DNA of 64,000 bases from Aureicoccus marinus (GCF_002954325.1 NZ_MQVX01000001.1:749546-813545); one strand, 5' to 3'. Shown: positions 18,429-28,845, numbered from the stretch's first letter. Program-made: numbers and translations. Notes: generated from the letters alone by a model not told the origin.

Positions 18429-19622
18429 ATGAAGAAAATTGGTCCAGGATTTTTAATTGCAGCGGCTTTTATCGGTCCTGGTACGGTTACAGCTTGTGTT
18501 CTTGCCGGAAACCAATACGGAACTCAGCTTCTCTGGGCGCTCCTTTTCTCTTTAGTAGCGACCTTGGTCTTACAAGAGATGTCTGCCCGTTTGGGCCTGG
18601 TCAGTGGAATGGGGCTAACCGATGCGCTACGGAGTAGTTTGTCATCCCCTCTTTTTCGCAAGTTCCTCTTGATTTTAGTTGCCTTCAGCATTCTTATCGG
18701 AAATACCGCCTATGAGGCGGGTAATCTGGGTGGAGCAACACTCGGACTGGAGGTCTTATTGGGTACTGACTACGCGGTATATTATCCGCTCCTAGTAGGG
18801 GCCATAGCCTTTGGAATTCTCTGGTGGGGAAATCTACGCTACCTCGAGTATTTCTTTTTGTTTTTGGTCGCTCTGATGAGTGTCTGTTTTGTTACGACGG
18901 CTATACTGGTTAAACCCCTTTGGTCCGATTTGTTCGAAGGGTTATTTGTTCCTGGCCTTCCTGAGGGCAGTTTATTTTATGTAATTGCTTTAATCGGAAC
19001 CACCGTGGTTCCTTATAATTTATTCTTGCACGCCTCTTTGGTGCGCGATAAATGGAGCTCTCCGGAGGATCTCAAACAAGTGCGTAGAGATACCCTATTA
19101 AGTCTTGCGCTGGGCGGACTCATTTCGATGGCCATTGTTGTTTCGGCCAGTAAAATGAACTCTGCTGAAGTCAATAATGCCCTTGACTTGGCTCAGGCCC
19201 TGGAGCCCTTGCTGGGGAAGGTGGCCAAAGTGGCTCTAAGCTTAGGGCTTTTGGCAGCGGGCTTAAGTTCAGCCATTACAGCCCCTTTAGCCGCAGCCTA
19301 TGTAGCCCAAGGATGTTTTGGGTGGAAAGGAAATACCCAATCTGCTTCTTTTAGGGCGGTGTGGATCATGGTCTTGGTTCTTGGAGTACTGGCTTTGAGC
19401 TTTTCAATTCGTCCTATTCAGATAATACAAATGGCCCAGTTCGCCAATGGACTCTTATTGCCCTTGATCGCTATCTTACTCCTCTATGCCATGAACCAAA
19501 AGAAATTACTCAAGGAGTACATTAATTCACCTTGGCAGAATGTTTTGGGAGGCCTGATTGTTTTAATCACCCTGTTATTGGGGGCACGGAGTATATTAGG
19601 TGTTTTGGGGTATTGGGGCTAA
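18429..19622 (+). CDS. Divergent NRAMP-family transporter (YcsG-like) of the oxoprolinase operon
   Basis: Inner-membrane LeuT-fold carrier of 397 residues with about eleven hydrophobic helices. The first helix has GPGTVTAC where metal-transporting NRAMPs have the DPGN metal-binding motif, and helix six has VVPYNLFLHASLV in place of the canonical MPHNLYLHSSLV. Thus the Asp/Asn of helix 1 and the Met of helix 6 are changed. It starts nine bases before pxpA in the same operon. B. subtilis ycsG has the same kind of context (ycsF-ycsG...kipI-kipA). I infer that it may carry 5-oxoproline or a related compound, or a non-classical cation, rather than Mn/Fe; this is unproven. Confidence 0.8.
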   Translation: MKKIGPGFLIAAAFIGPGTVTACVLAGNQYGTQLLWALLFSLVATLVLQEMSARLGLVSGMGLTDALRSSLSSPLFRKFLLILVAFSILIGNTAYEAGNLGGATLGLEVLLGTDYAVYYPLLVGAIAFGILWWGNLRYLEYFFLFLVALMSVCFVTTAILVKPLWSDLFEGLFVPGLPEGSLFYVIALIGTTVVPYNLFLHASLVRDKWSSPEDLKQVRRDTLLSLALGGLISMAIVVSASKMNSAEVNNALDLAQALEPLLGKVAKVALSLGLLAAGLSSAITAPLAAAYVAQGCFGWKGNTQSASFRAVWIMVLVLGVLALSFSIRPIQIIQMAQFANGLLLPLIAILLLYAMNQKKLLKEYINSPWQNVLGGLIVLITLLLGARSILGVLGYWG

Positions 19623-19631
19623 GACAAAAGG

Positions 19632-20330
19632 ATGAAGAAGTTGTACATCAATTGTGATATGGGAGAAGGGATTTCCAAGGATGCTGAATTGCTCCCCTTG
19701 GTCAACCAGGCCAATATCGCTTGTGGTGCCCATGCAGGTTCCACTCAGATTATGAAAAGCACCATGCAGCTCGCTCTAGAAAACAACTGTTCCTTAGGAG
19801 CCCATCCCGGATATGAGGATCCAGAAAACTTTGGACGCCGATCCCTGGCGCTAGCCAATAGAGAATTGGAAGATCTTTTGAGGAAACAATTGGATGATTT
19901 CGGAAATGCTATAGAGGCCCAAGACGCTAAATGGCATCATGTAAAACCTCATGGAGGCCTGTACCATGATCTCGCTAGCCGAGAGGAACAGGCCGAGCTT
20001 TTTCTCGAGTTACTTCAAGATTATCCGGTTCAGGACGTATTCTTAAAATCCACCGAATTTTTAAAAACCGCTTGTGAGAAAAGAGGTATTCGCCTGTGGT
20101 CAGAAGCCTTTTTGGATCGAGGCTATGACAAGAACGGGCAACTCCTTGCACGCGGTCAGGAAGGAAGCCTTCTGGAATCGAAAGAAGAGGTAGCCGCTCA
20201 ATGCGCCCAGTTTTTAAAAGACGATAGGGCAGAAACCTACTGTATCCACGGAGATCACCAGAATTCAGTGGCTATTTTAACCTATTTGCATCAACAATTG
20301 CCCCAGTGGGGTTACCAGCTTTCGCTATGA
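19632..20330 (+). CDS. pxpA: 5-oxoprolinase subunit A (LamB/YcsF family)
   Basis: Catalytic-side subunit of the bacterial ATP-dependent 5-oxoprolinase, which opens damaged glutamate (5-oxoproline) back to L-glutamate. It is 232 residues and has the full motif series: NCDMGEG, ANIACGAHAG, LGAHPGYEDPENFGRR, HVKPHGGLY, SEAFLDRGY and YCIHGDH. The TGA stop overlaps the pxpB start as ATGA, so the subunits are translationally coupled. Confidence 0.93.
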   Translation: MKKLYINCDMGEGISKDAELLPLVNQANIACGAHAGSTQIMKSTMQLALENNCSLGAHPGYEDPENFGRRSLALANRELEDLLRKQLDDFGNAIEAQDAKWHHVKPHGGLYHDLASREEQAELFLELLQDYPVQDVFLKSTEFLKTACEKRGIRLWSEAFLDRGYDKNGQLLARGQEGSLLESKEEVAAQCAQFLKDDRAETYCIHGDHQNSVAILTYLHQQLPQWGYQLSL

Positions 20331-21043
20331 AACAAGCCCATATCAAGCGATTGAATCGCAATACTTTATTAATCGAGTGGCCTGATCAGGTCAGTACAGA
20401 TTTATTGGATCATATTCTGGGCAAGGAAGAACAGCTTCAGAAGTCTATCGCTGGTTTGGTCGAAAGTCAGGTGGTCTATCGCAGCCTGAGTTTGCACTTT
20501 GATCAGCCTGTAGAACAAAGGCAGATCGATCAAATAGGGGAAATTATAAAAGGAGAAACAGGCACTATATCTCGCCAGCGTACGCTTTGGAAAATACCGG
20601 TATGCTACGACAGAGAATTTGGTTTAGACCTAGACGCTTGTGCGGCCGCTCTGCAATTAGAAAACAATGAACTCATAGAGCAGCATACCACTCATCATTA
20701 TCCGGTCTATGGGATAGGCTTTTTACCAGGCTTCTTGTATCTAGGCGATGTGCCTGAAAAGTTGCAGGTAGGGCGACATACGCAACCTCGTCTTAAGGTC
20801 GCTCAGGGGAGTGTAGGTCTGGCCGGGAAGCAAACGGGCATTTACCCCCAGGAATCTCCCGGGGGATGGCAAATCCTGGGACGAACGCCCATTCCTTGGT
20901 TCAATCCCACCCAAAATCCTCCAAGTGCGATTCAGGTAGGAGACGCCATACAGTTCTATGCAATTGATCGGCCGACATTTGCGCTCTTTGAGATTCAAGT
21001 GCAGGAAGGGATATATCAACCCCAAAAACAGCCCTGGATATGA
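20327..21043 (+). CDS. pxpB: 5-oxoprolinase subunit B (KipI family)
   Basis: Subunit of the PxpABC complex; the B. subtilis homologue KipI was first described as an inhibitor of the sporulation kinase KinA. The start is set at the ATG at 20327, which overlaps the pxpA stop (ATGA); an upstream in-frame start at 20306 would add seven residues inside pxpA. The 238-residue protein has the C-terminal cyclophilin-like core with IGFLPGFLYLG, VAQGSVGLAGKQTGIYP and GGWQILGRTP, which are the family signatures. Its own stop overlaps pxpC by ATGA. Confidence 0.93.
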   Translation: MKQAHIKRLNRNTLLIEWPDQVSTDLLDHILGKEEQLQKSIAGLVESQVVYRSLSLHFDQPVEQRQIDQIGEIIKGETGTISRQRTLWKIPVCYDREFGLDLDACAAALQLENNELIEQHTTHHYPVYGIGFLPGFLYLGDVPEKLQVGRHTQPRLKVAQGSVGLAGKQTGIYPQESPGGWQILGRTPIPWFNPTQNPPSAIQVGDAIQFYAIDRPTFALFEIQVQEGIYQPQKQPWI

Positions 21044-21882
21044 TAGAGGTACTGCAAGCTGGTTTTTACACCACCATACAAGATCATGGTCGATGGGGTT
21101 TCCGGAAGTGGGGAGTGCCGGTTTCAGGCCCTATGGACAGAGCCGCAGCGGACTTGGCGAATCAACTGGTCCACAATAGTGCCGAGGAGGCGGTGATCGA
21201 AATAAGTCTTCAGGGGCCGGAACTCCGTTTTGAAGAAACCCTCTATTTTGCCCTGACCGGAGGGGAGCCAGAAGCTTTTTTGGATTCCACCCCTTTATCG
21301 GTCAATACCGCCTACAAGGCAGAAGCTGGGCAAGTGCTGAAAGTGGGACGCTGTACCCGAGGGGTAAGGGCCTATTTGGCCATACAGGGAGGCCTGCAGA
21401 CAGAAGAGGTATTGGGTAGTCGTAGCTACTACAGCCCGATCAGTTCCTATGACCGCTTGCAAAAAGGCATGACTTTAGAGGTGTCGCCCTCTAAAGGCTT
21501 TGAGCCCAGGATATGGGCAGTAAAGCAGAAACCTGTTTCTTTCGGTAAACCACTGGAGGTGTTCCCGGGTCCGGAATTTGAGCTATTTCCTCAAGAAATT
21601 CAGTCTACTCTTTTTGACCGCAGTTTTCATATCGCTAAAGAGAACAACCGCATGGCTTATCAATTGGAAGAACTCCTGCCTGCCTATGATTTGCCTATGC
21701 TCACTTCAGTGACTCTGCCGGGAACGGTTCAGTTAACCGCCTCCGGCCGCTTGATCATCCTGATGCGGGATGCGCAAACCACGGGGGGATACCCCCGCGT
21801 TTTACAGCTCACGGAAGAGAGTATCAACCAACTGGCTCAGCGAAGTACAGGGCATTCGGTCCAGTTTTTAGCCCTTGAATGA
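21040..21882 (+). CDS. pxpC: 5-oxoprolinase subunit C (biotin-dependent carboxyltransferase/KipA family)
   Basis: Third subunit of the 5-oxoprolinase complex, 280 residues. It begins with the typical VLQAGFYTTIQDHGRWG motif, followed by GVPVSGPMDRAA, and ends with LPGTVQLTASGRLIILMRDAQTTGGYPR, all hallmark segments of the AHS2/KipA family. It is the last gene of the NRAMP-pxpABC operon; the following 175-base gap separates it from ilvD. Confidence 0.93.
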   Translation: MIEVLQAGFYTTIQDHGRWGFRKWGVPVSGPMDRAAADLANQLVHNSAEEAVIEISLQGPELRFEETLYFALTGGEPEAFLDSTPLSVNTAYKAEAGQVLKVGRCTRGVRAYLAIQGGLQTEEVLGSRSYYSPISSYDRLQKGMTLEVSPSKGFEPRIWAVKQKPVSFGKPLEVFPGPEFELFPQEIQSTLFDRSFHIAKENNRMAYQLEELLPAYDLPMLTSVTLPGTVQLTASGRLIILMRDAQTTGGYPRVLQLTEESINQLAQRSTGHSVQFLALE

Positions 21883-22025
21883 AGAGCTGACTATTGGAAT
21901 TCTTTTTTATTTAACGCACTGTAAAACAATATTTTACATCAATTTCATTCCCGTTGACCACGCGAAGGCTTTCCATACCAGGAATAGCCGGAAATGTTAA
22001 CAAGTAAATTTGAATCTTGAATACT

Positions 22026-22045
22026 AGACTGCCTCAGCAGTTTTT
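22026..22045 (+). promoter_or_regulatory. Terminator-like hairpin in the ilvD leader
   Basis: ACTGC-CTCA-GCAGT forms a perfect five-pair stem, extendable to seven with one G-U pair, directly followed by TTTTT and ending 13 bases before the ilvD ATG. A second imperfect hairpin (GGCTTTCC / GGAATAGCC) lies at about 21967-21990, and a TAAATTTG -7-like element is at 22005-22012. This may be an attenuator for the ilv operon or simply a terminator left of it. No leader peptide rich in Ile/Leu/Val codons with a start codon is visible. Confidence 0.4.
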
Positions 22046-22057
22046 GGTTGCGAGAAT

Positions 22058-23749
22058 ATGGAATTGAACAAATACAGCAAAGTTGTTACCCAGGACCCAA
22101 CACAACCTGCCGCGCAGGCGATGTTGCATGCTTTGGGCCTCAATAAGGAACAATTGAGCAAACCTTTTATAGGGGTCGCCAGCACGGGCTATGAAGGAAA
22201 CCCCTGCAATATGCACTTGAATCACCTGGCCACCTTGATGAAGAAGGGGGTAGAACAAGCCGATTTGGTCGGCTTGATCTTCAACACCATTGGTGTGAGT
22301 GATGGAATTTCGATGGGAACCTTCGGGATGCGCTATTCCTTGCCTTCCCGAGATTTAATCGCAGATAGCATGGAGACTGTGGTGCAGGCGATGAATTACG
22401 ACGGCCTTATGGCTGCTGTGGGATGCGATAAAAACATGCCCGGTGCCCTGATGGCCCTTTTGCGTTTGAACCGCCCCGGAATCATCGTCTACGGAGGGAC
22501 TATTGCTCCCGGTTGCCTCAATGGCCGCAAGCTGGACGTGGTTTCGGCTTTTGAAGCTTGGGGTGAAAAGGTGGCAGGAAGTATTGATCAAAAGCAATAC
22601 GAGGAAGTGATCTCTCATGCCTGTCCTGGCCCTGGAGCTTGTGGAGGGATGTATACCGCAAACACCATGGCTTCTGCCATCGAAGCGATGGGAATGTGCC
22701 TGCCTTATAACGCCTCTAATCCGGCCAATGCCCAACAGAAAGAAACAGAATGCGTCCATGCTGGAGAGGCCATGCGACTGCTTCTCGAAAAAGATTTAAA
22801 GCCTCGGGACATCGTTACCCGGGAGGCGCTGGAAAACGCCGTGCGTTTGATTACCGTCTTAGGCGGATCAACCAATGCGGTACTTCACCTTCTGGCCATC
22901 GCCGATGCAGCGGAAATTCCGTTTACGCTACATGACTTTCAAGCGATTACTGATAAAACTCCTTTCTTGGCAGATCTGAAGCCCAGTGGGCGCTACTTGA
23001 TGGAGGACCTGCACCTGATCGGTGGAATACCGGGGGTGATGAAAATGATGTTGGAGGAAGGTCTTTTGCACGGAGATTGCCTGAGCGTTACCGGGAAGAC
23101 CCTGGCCGAGAATCTGGCAGAGGTTCCTTCCCTTAAAGAAGGACAAGATATAATTAGACCACTTTCCAATCCGATTAAAGAAACCGGGCACATTCAAATG
23201 CTGTTCGGAAACCTCGCTACAGAGGGAGCGGTCGCCAAGATTACGGGTAAAGAAGGACTGCGATTCAGTGGTCCGGCCCGTGTATTCGAAGGCGAATTCG
23301 CAGCCAATGAAGGGATTCAGAGGGGCGAGGTAAAAGCCGGGGAGGTTGTGGTGATTCGCTATGAAGGCCCGCAAGGAGGTCCGGGGATGCCCGAAATGCT
23401 TAAGCCTACAGCGGCTATCATGGGTGCTGGGCTAGGAAAAGAGGTCGCCTTGATTACGGATGGGCGGTTTTCTGGGGGTACCCACGGCTTCGTAGTAGGA
23501 CACATCAGTCCAGAGGCCCGTTTGGGTGGTGCTATCGCCTTGGTTCAGAACGGAGATTTAATCACTATCGACGCTGAGGCCAATACCATCGAAATGGATG
23601 TGAGTGAGGAAGAGCTACAGGCCCGTAGAGCCGAGTGGAAAGCTCCTGAACTCAAAGTCAAAAGAGGAAGTCTATACAAATATGCCCACCTGGTGGGAAG
23701 TGCATCAAAGGGATGTCTTACCGATGCTTTGGAAGACCGGAGCAAGTAA
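22058..23749 (+). CDS. ilvD: Dihydroxy-acid dehydratase
   Basis: Fe-S cluster dehydratase of the valine/isoleucine pathway, converting 2,3-dihydroxy-3-methyl acids to 2-oxoacids. At 563 residues it matches the family. Predicted cluster cysteines are Cys50 ([10 protein letters not shown]), Cys123 (VGCDKNMPG) and Cys195 ([16 protein letters not shown]). The C-terminal GGPGMPEM and [16 protein letters not shown] signatures are present. It is the first gene of the operon and lies 20 bases ahead of ilvB. Confidence 0.96.
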   Translation: MELNKYSKVVTQDPTQPAAQAMLHALGLNKEQLSKPFIGVASTGYEGNPCNMHLNHLATLMKKGVEQADLVGLIFNTIGVSDGISMGTFGMRYSLPSRDLIADSMETVVQAMNYDGLMAAVGCDKNMPGALMALLRLNRPGIIVYGGTIAPGCLNGRKLDVVSAFEAWGEKVAGSIDQKQYEEVISHACPGPGACGGMYTANTMASAIEAMGMCLPYNASNPANAQQKETECVHAGEAMRLLLEKDLKPRDIVTREALENAVRLITVLGGSTNAVLHLLAIADAAEIPFTLHDFQAITDKTPFLADLKPSGRYLMEDLHLIGGIPGVMKMMLEEGLLHGDCLSVTGKTLAENLAEVPSLKEGQDIIRPLSNPIKETGHIQMLFGNLATEGAVAKITGKEGLRFSGPARVFEGEFAANEGIQRGEVKAGEVVVIRYEGPQGGPGMPEMLKPTAAIMGAGLGKEVALITDGRFSGGTHGFVVGHISPEARLGGAIALVQNGDLITIDAEANTIEMDVSEEELQARRAEWKAPELKVKRGSLYKYAHLVGSASKGCLTDALEDRSK

Positions 23750-23769
23750 TAACCGTTGAAGAGTACACC

Positions 23770-25509
23770 ATGGAAGTAGTAAACTCAAAACAAACACAAG
23801 GCGCCGCACAGACGCCAAAGGGAATGAAGATCAGTGGGGCAGAAGCCCTTATCCACTGCCTTCTGGCAGAAGGTGTTGATCTGATTTACGGATACCCAGG
23901 AGGTGCCATCATGCCCGTTTATGATGAGCTCTATAAATTTCAGGACCGCCTGACCCATATTCTGACCCGTCATGAACAAGGGGCTACGCATGCGGCCCAA
24001 GGGTATGCACGAGTCAGTGGAAAGGTGGGTGTAGCGATGGCCACATCGGGCCCAGGAGCGACCAATTTGGTGACAGGCTTAGCTGACGCTCAGATTGATT
24101 CGACCCCCATGGTGTGTATTACGGGCCAGGTACCACGCCATTTACTGGGATCAGATGCTTTTCAGGAAACGGACATCGTGGGGATTTCTACCCCCGTGAC
24201 CAAGTGGAATTACCAGATCACCAAGGCCTCTGAAATTCCTGAAATCATCGCTAAGGCCTTTTATATTGCCCGATCGGGACGTCCAGGGCCGGTATTGGTC
24301 GATATCACCAAGAACGCTCAGTTTGACGCGTTGGATTTTGATTATACCCCCTGCACTTCGGTAAGAAGTTACCACCCCCTGCCAGTCGCGACCGAAGAAT
24401 CCGTTGAGGCAGCGGCTTCCCTGATCAATCGGGCCAAAAAGCCTTTTATCATATTTGGCCAAGGAGTTATTCTTGGAGAGGCCGAAGAAGAACTAGAAGC
24501 CTTTGTTGAGAAATCGGGGATACCTGCTGCCTGGACAATATTAGGCCATTCGGCACTTTCCTCCGATCACCCCTTGAATGTGGGGATGGTGGGAATGCAC
24601 GGAAATTACGGACCGAATGTTTTGACCAATGAGTGTGATGTATTGATCGCCATTGGGATGCGTTTTGACGACCGGGTTACTGGTAATCTCGATACGTACG
24701 CCAAACAGGCTAAAATCATCCACCTCGAAATTGATCCGGCTGAAATCGATAAAAATGTCAAAGTAGATGTGGCTTTACTCGGAGATTCCAAGGACAGTCT
24801 TGCTCGTTTGCTCCCCAAAATCGAGGCAAAATCTCATCCACAGTGGCTCAAGGAGTTTGAAGAAAAACACCAGATCGAATACAAACAAATTATTGAGCGG
24901 GACCTGTACCCAACCAAAGAAGGCCTAACGATGGGCGAGGTCGTGCGAGGGATTAACGAAGCCTCCGGTGAAAAGGCGGTGATTGTTTCGGACGTTGGTC
25001 AACACCAGATGATCGCATGTCGCTACGCCCGCTTCAAGCAGTCCAAAAGTAATATTACCTCTGGTGGACTAGGAACCATGGGCTTTGCACTTCCAGCGGC
25101 GATTGGAGCCCAGATGGGAGCTCCTGAAAGACCGGTGGTCGCCGTTATCGGTGATGGCGGATACCAAATGACCATTCAGGAATTGGGGGTCATCTATCAG
25201 CACCAGCTGCCAGTCAAAATCGTCGTGCTCAATAACGATTTCCTCGGCATGGTCCGTCAATGGCAACAGCTGTTCTTTGACAAGCGCTACGCCTCAACGG
25301 TCATGGTCAATCCTGACTTTGTCAAAATCGCAGAAGGCTATCAAATCAAAGCGCGCAGAGTCGAGAAAAGAGAAGACCTCAACGATGCGATTGCTGAAAT
25401 GATGGCGTCCGAAGAACCTTATTTCTTAGAAGTTCGTGTCGAGAAGGAAGACAATGTTTTTCCGATGATTCCGTCGGGTGCTTCTGTTTCTGATATCCGA
25501 TTGTCCTAA
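23770..25509 (+). CDS. ilvB: Acetolactate synthase large (catalytic) subunit
   Basis: ThDP-dependent enzyme making acetolactate or acetohydroxybutyrate. I place the start at the ATG at 23770, giving 579 residues; an upstream start at 23713 would lie inside ilvD. The activating glutamate is Glu69 in TRHEQGATHAAQGYAR, the FAD/regulatory region MATSGPGATNLVTG follows, and the ThDP motif runs GDGGYQMTIQELG...VVLNNDFLGMVRQWQ. It is followed after 13 bases by the regulatory subunit. Confidence 0.96.
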   Translation: MEVVNSKQTQGAAQTPKGMKISGAEALIHCLLAEGVDLIYGYPGGAIMPVYDELYKFQDRLTHILTRHEQGATHAAQGYARVSGKVGVAMATSGPGATNLVTGLADAQIDSTPMVCITGQVPRHLLGSDAFQETDIVGISTPVTKWNYQITKASEIPEIIAKAFYIARSGRPGPVLVDITKNAQFDALDFDYTPCTSVRSYHPLPVATEESVEAAASLINRAKKPFIIFGQGVILGEAEEELEAFVEKSGIPAAWTILGHSALSSDHPLNVGMVGMHGNYGPNVLTNECDVLIAIGMRFDDRVTGNLDTYAKQAKIIHLEIDPAEIDKNVKVDVALLGDSKDSLARLLPKIEAKSHPQWLKEFEEKHQIEYKQIIERDLYPTKEGLTMGEVVRGINEASGEKAVIVSDVGQHQMIACRYARFKQSKSNITSGGLGTMGFALPAAIGAQMGAPERPVVAVIGDGGYQMTIQELGVIYQHQLPVKIVVLNNDFLGMVRQWQQLFFDKRYASTVMVNPDFVKIAEGYQIKARRVEKREDLNDAIAEMMASEEPYFLEVRVEKEDNVFPMIPSGASVSDIRLS

Positions 25510-25522
25510 TTCAAAAAACGCG

Positions 25523-26059
25523 ATGGAAACCAAGTATTTCACCATATCTGTTTATTCCGAAAACAATGTCGGACTCTTGAACCGTATTTCAGGGATATTC
25601 TTGAAACGTCACATCAATATAGAGAGTCTAAACGTTTCTAAATCAGAAATTAAGGATGTTTCTAAATTCACTATAGTGGTGTTCACTACGGAGGATTGGA
25701 CCCGTAAAATCGTCCAGCAAATCGAGAAACAAGTGGAGGTGATTAAGGCCTATTACCACGAAGACGACGAGATCATCTTCCAGGACACGGCCTTATTTAA
25801 AATCGCTTCGCATTTACTTTTTGACGAAAGACAAATCCAAAACATCATTAAGGCCAGCCATGCCCAAATTGTCACGGTCTCCCGAGACTTTTTCGTCTTG
25901 GCCAAAACCGGTCGCCGACACGAGATCGAAGATATGTATCATCAATTGGAGCCTTACGGTATCATGCAATTTGTTCGATCCGGACGCATTGCGGTTAGTA
26001 AGGAAGCCATGCCGATTCGTGAGTTGCTGGCCGAAATAGAAGAAAAACAACATTTATAA
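25523..26059 (+). CDS. ilvN: Acetolactate synthase small (regulatory) subunit
   Basis: Regulatory partner of the large subunit that confers valine feedback control. The start is set at the ATG at 25523, giving 178 residues; the longer frame from 25478 overlaps ilvB. The N-terminal ACT domain ([32 protein letters not shown]) covers about residues 5-75 and the C-terminal domain follows ([28 protein letters not shown] segment). It is a full-length form of the subunit rather than a short ACT-only one. Confidence 0.94.
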   Translation: METKYFTISVYSENNVGLLNRISGIFLKRHINIESLNVSKSEIKDVSKFTIVVFTTEDWTRKIVQQIEKQVEVIKAYYHEDDEIIFQDTALFKIASHLLFDERQIQNIIKASHAQIVTVSRDFFVLAKTGRRHEIEDMYHQLEPYGIMQFVRSGRIAVSKEAMPIRELLAEIEEKQHL

Positions 26060-26103
26060 ACCAAAAAACGGGGACATCCCCATATTCAACAAAGAACCGA
26101 TTC

Positions 26104-27573
26104 ATGTCCAATTATTTTAATTCATTACCGCTTAGAGAACAACTTCGCCAACTCGGCCAGTGCCGATTTATGGACAGTTATGAATTTAAAGAAGGTGTAG
26201 AAGCACTAAAAGGCAAAAAAATCGTCATTGTCGGCTGTGGAGCCCAGGGCTTGAACCAGGGACTCAATATGAGGGATTCTGGTCTAGACGTTTCTTATGC
26301 TCTTCGACCAGAGGCCATTGAACAGAAGAGAACCTCCTTTGTCAATGCCAGTGAGAATGGCTTTAGGGTGGGGACCTTTGACGAATTGATTCCGACGGCG
26401 GATGTGGTGATCAACCTCACCCCGGACAAGCAGCACACCAAAGTGGTCAGCACGGTGATGCCTTTGATGAAAAAGGGAGCCACGCTTTCTTACTCTCACG
26501 GATTCAATATCGTGGAAGAAGGCATGCAAATTCGCGAAGACTTGACCGTCATTATGGTCGCTCCAAAAAGTCCGGGATCTGAAGTACGTGAGGAGTATAA
26601 AAGGGGCTTTGGCGTTCCTACACTGATCGCTGTGCACCCTGAGAACGACCCGGAAGGCAAAGGTCTAGAGCAAGCGAAAGCCTATGCCGTCGGAACTGGA
26701 GGGCACAAGGCAGGTGTTTTACAGTCCAGCTTCGTGGCCGAAGTAAAAAGTGATTTGATGGGGGAACAGACAATCTTGTGTGGTCTCCTGCAAACCGGAT
26801 CCATCCTGAGTTTTGACAAAATGGTAGCTGATGGTTTAGACGCCGGTTTTGCTTCAAAACTTATTCAATACGGTTGGGAAACCATCACCGAAGGACTGAA
26901 GCACGGTGGTATCACCAATATGATGGACCGTTTGTCCAACCCAGCCAAAATCAAGGCGTACGACCTGGCAGAGGAGCTCAAGGAGATCATGCGTCCGCTT
27001 TTTCAAAAGCATATGGACGACATCATGAGCGGTACTTTTTCTTCGACCATGATGGAAGACTGGGCGGAAGGCGATAAAAACCTTTTGGCCTGGAGAGCAG
27101 CTACCGGGGAGACAGCCTTTGAAAAGACACCTGCCGGTAGTCAAGAAATCTCGGAACAAGACTATTACGACCACGGAGTGCTACTAGTGGCCTTCGTTAA
27201 ATCCGGGGTAGAATTGGCTTTCGAAACCATGACCGAGGCAGGAATCATCGCAGAATCTGCTTACTACGAGTCTCTGCACGAAACACCGCTGATTGCCAAT
27301 ACCATTGCGCGAAAAAAACTATTTGAAATGAACTGGGTGATCTCAGATACAGCGGAATACGGTTGCTACCTTTTTGACCATGCCTGTAAACCCTTGCTTA
27401 AAGATTTTATGGCAGGTGTGAGTACCGATGTGATCGGAAAGGCTTATGCTGCCGGATCAAACGAAGTCGATAACCGTCAACTGATTGCGGTCAACAAAGC
27501 CATTCGCGAGCATCCTGTCGAAGTGGTCGGAGAAAGACTCCGTGCTTCCATGACCGCAATGAAACCATTATAA
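26104..27573 (+). CDS. ilvC: Ketol-acid reductoisomerase (class II, long form)
   Basis: NADPH-dependent isomeroreductase, 489 residues, the long class II type found in Enterobacteria and Bacteroidota. The Rossmann loop [11 protein letters not shown] is at about residues 44-54, followed by the [15 protein letters not shown] segment. The duplicated C-terminal knotted helical domain contains the metal ligands in [11 protein letters not shown] and later the [15 protein letters not shown] repeat. It is preceded by a 44-base gap holding the inverted repeat-like CGGGGACATCCCC. Confidence 0.96.
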   Translation: MSNYFNSLPLREQLRQLGQCRFMDSYEFKEGVEALKGKKIVIVGCGAQGLNQGLNMRDSGLDVSYALRPEAIEQKRTSFVNASENGFRVGTFDELIPTADVVINLTPDKQHTKVVSTVMPLMKKGATLSYSHGFNIVEEGMQIREDLTVIMVAPKSPGSEVREEYKRGFGVPTLIAVHPENDPEGKGLEQAKAYAVGTGGHKAGVLQSSFVAEVKSDLMGEQTILCGLLQTGSILSFDKMVADGLDAGFASKLIQYGWETITEGLKHGGITNMMDRLSNPAKIKAYDLAEELKEIMRPLFQKHMDDIMSGTFSSTMMEDWAEGDKNLLAWRAATGETAFEKTPAGSQEISEQDYYDHGVLLVAFVKSGVELAFETMTEAGIIAESAYYESLHETPLIANTIARKKLFEMNWVISDTAEYGCYLFDHACKPLLKDFMAGVSTDVIGKAYAAGSNEVDNRQLIAVNKAIREHPVEVVGERLRASMTAMKPL

Positions 27574-27578
27574 GACCT

Positions 27579-28845
27579 ATGTCCTCTGCTGTTACCCAAC
27601 CGTATTTTCCTGTCCTGGCTGATATCTATCAGGCGGCCCAACGCATTGCGGAGGTAGCAGATCCAACCCCTCTGCAAAAGAGCATCCGACTTTCAAAAAA
27701 GTTCGGGGCTGAGATCTGGCTAAAACGCGAAGATCTGCATCGGGTAAGGAGCTATAAAATCAGAGGAGCTTACAACAAAATCAGCTCGCTGAGTCAAGAG
27801 GAATTGGCCAGCGGGGTGGTTTGTGCGAGTGCAGGAAACCATGCCCAAGGGGTGGCCTTTGCCTGTGCTCATCTCAAGGTAAAAGGTGCCATCTTTATGC
27901 CTGTGGTTACCCCGAAACAAAAGATTGATCAAACCCGTCTTTTTGGAGGCGAGTATGTAGAGGTCATTTTGGAGGGAGATACTTTTGACGATGCCTATGG
28001 CGCGGCCCGTCAGTATTGTGAGGCCGAAGACCGAACATTCATCCATCCATTCGACGACCCCAAGACCATAGAGGGGCAAGCCACCGTAGGGCTCGAAATC
28101 CTCAAGCAAGCGGATCAGTCCATCGATATGGTCATCGCCGCTGTTGGAGGGGGAGGTCTCTGTTCCGGTCTTATAGGTTCTTTTGAGGCGCTTTCCCCTC
28201 AAAGCCAGATTATCGGGGTGGAACCCAAAGGAGCTCCATCGATGAAGTCCTCTATAGAAGCAGGGAAATGCTTAAAATTAGCGAGTATTGATAAATTCAT
28301 CGACGGTGCAGCAGTCCAAAAGGTCGGTGAATTAACTTTTTCGATTTGTAAGGATCGATTAACGGATATGATTACGGTGGAGGAAGGAAGGGTGTGTCAG
28401 CATATCCTTGAACTTTACAACCGCGACGCTATCGTGGTGGAACCTGCAGGAGCCCTGACCATTGCCGCCTTGGATAAATTAAAGGATCAAATAAAAGGCA
28501 AGCGAGTGGTTTGCGTAGTAGGGGGGAGTAATAACGATATTACCCGCATGGCCGAAATCAAAGAACGCGCCTTGCTCTTCGGTCAGCTCAAGCACTATTT
28601 TATTGTGCGTTTTCCCCAACGCCCCGGTGCTCTTAAGGAATTTGTAGCACAAATTCTAGGGCCGAATGACGACATCACGCATTTGAATATTCAAAAAGAA
28701 CGATAAAGAAAACGCTCCGGCAATTGTCGGAATCGAACTGCGTAGGGCAGAAGATCTCGAGCCTTTGATTCAGCGAATGAAAGACCGAAACTTCTTTGGC
28801 GAATACATTAATCCGAAGCCGGACCTCTTTGAATACCTCGTTTAA
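27579..28845 (+). CDS. ilvA: Threonine dehydratase IlvA, two single-base frameshifts near the C-terminus
   Basis: PLP enzyme deaminating threonine to 2-oxobutanoate, the first step to isoleucine. The PLP lysine is Lys60 in VRSYKIRGAYNK, and the phosphate loop is AVGGGGLCSG. The first frame stops at 28706 inside the C-terminal ACT-like domain (FVAQILGPNDDITH). The continuation NAPAIVGIELRRAEDLEPLIQRM...PDLFEYLV reaches TAA at 28845 in another frame. Restoring one T in the run at 28682-28684 and one A in the run at 28693-28697 gives HFEYSKKNDKENAPAIVG and a continuous 422-residue enzyme of normal length. I read this as sequence error, not loss of feedback control. It starts five bases after ilvC. 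Confidence 0.92.

Noticed and set aside
21883..22057. Branched-chain leader peptide or known riboswitch upstream of ilvD
   Set aside because: No start codon precedes a run of Ile/Leu/Val codons, and no conserved riboswitch core is recognisable; only the terminator-like hairpin is reported.
23713..23769. Upstream start of ilvB overlapping ilvD
   Set aside because: The ATG at 23770 gives the normal length and a proper intergenic gap.
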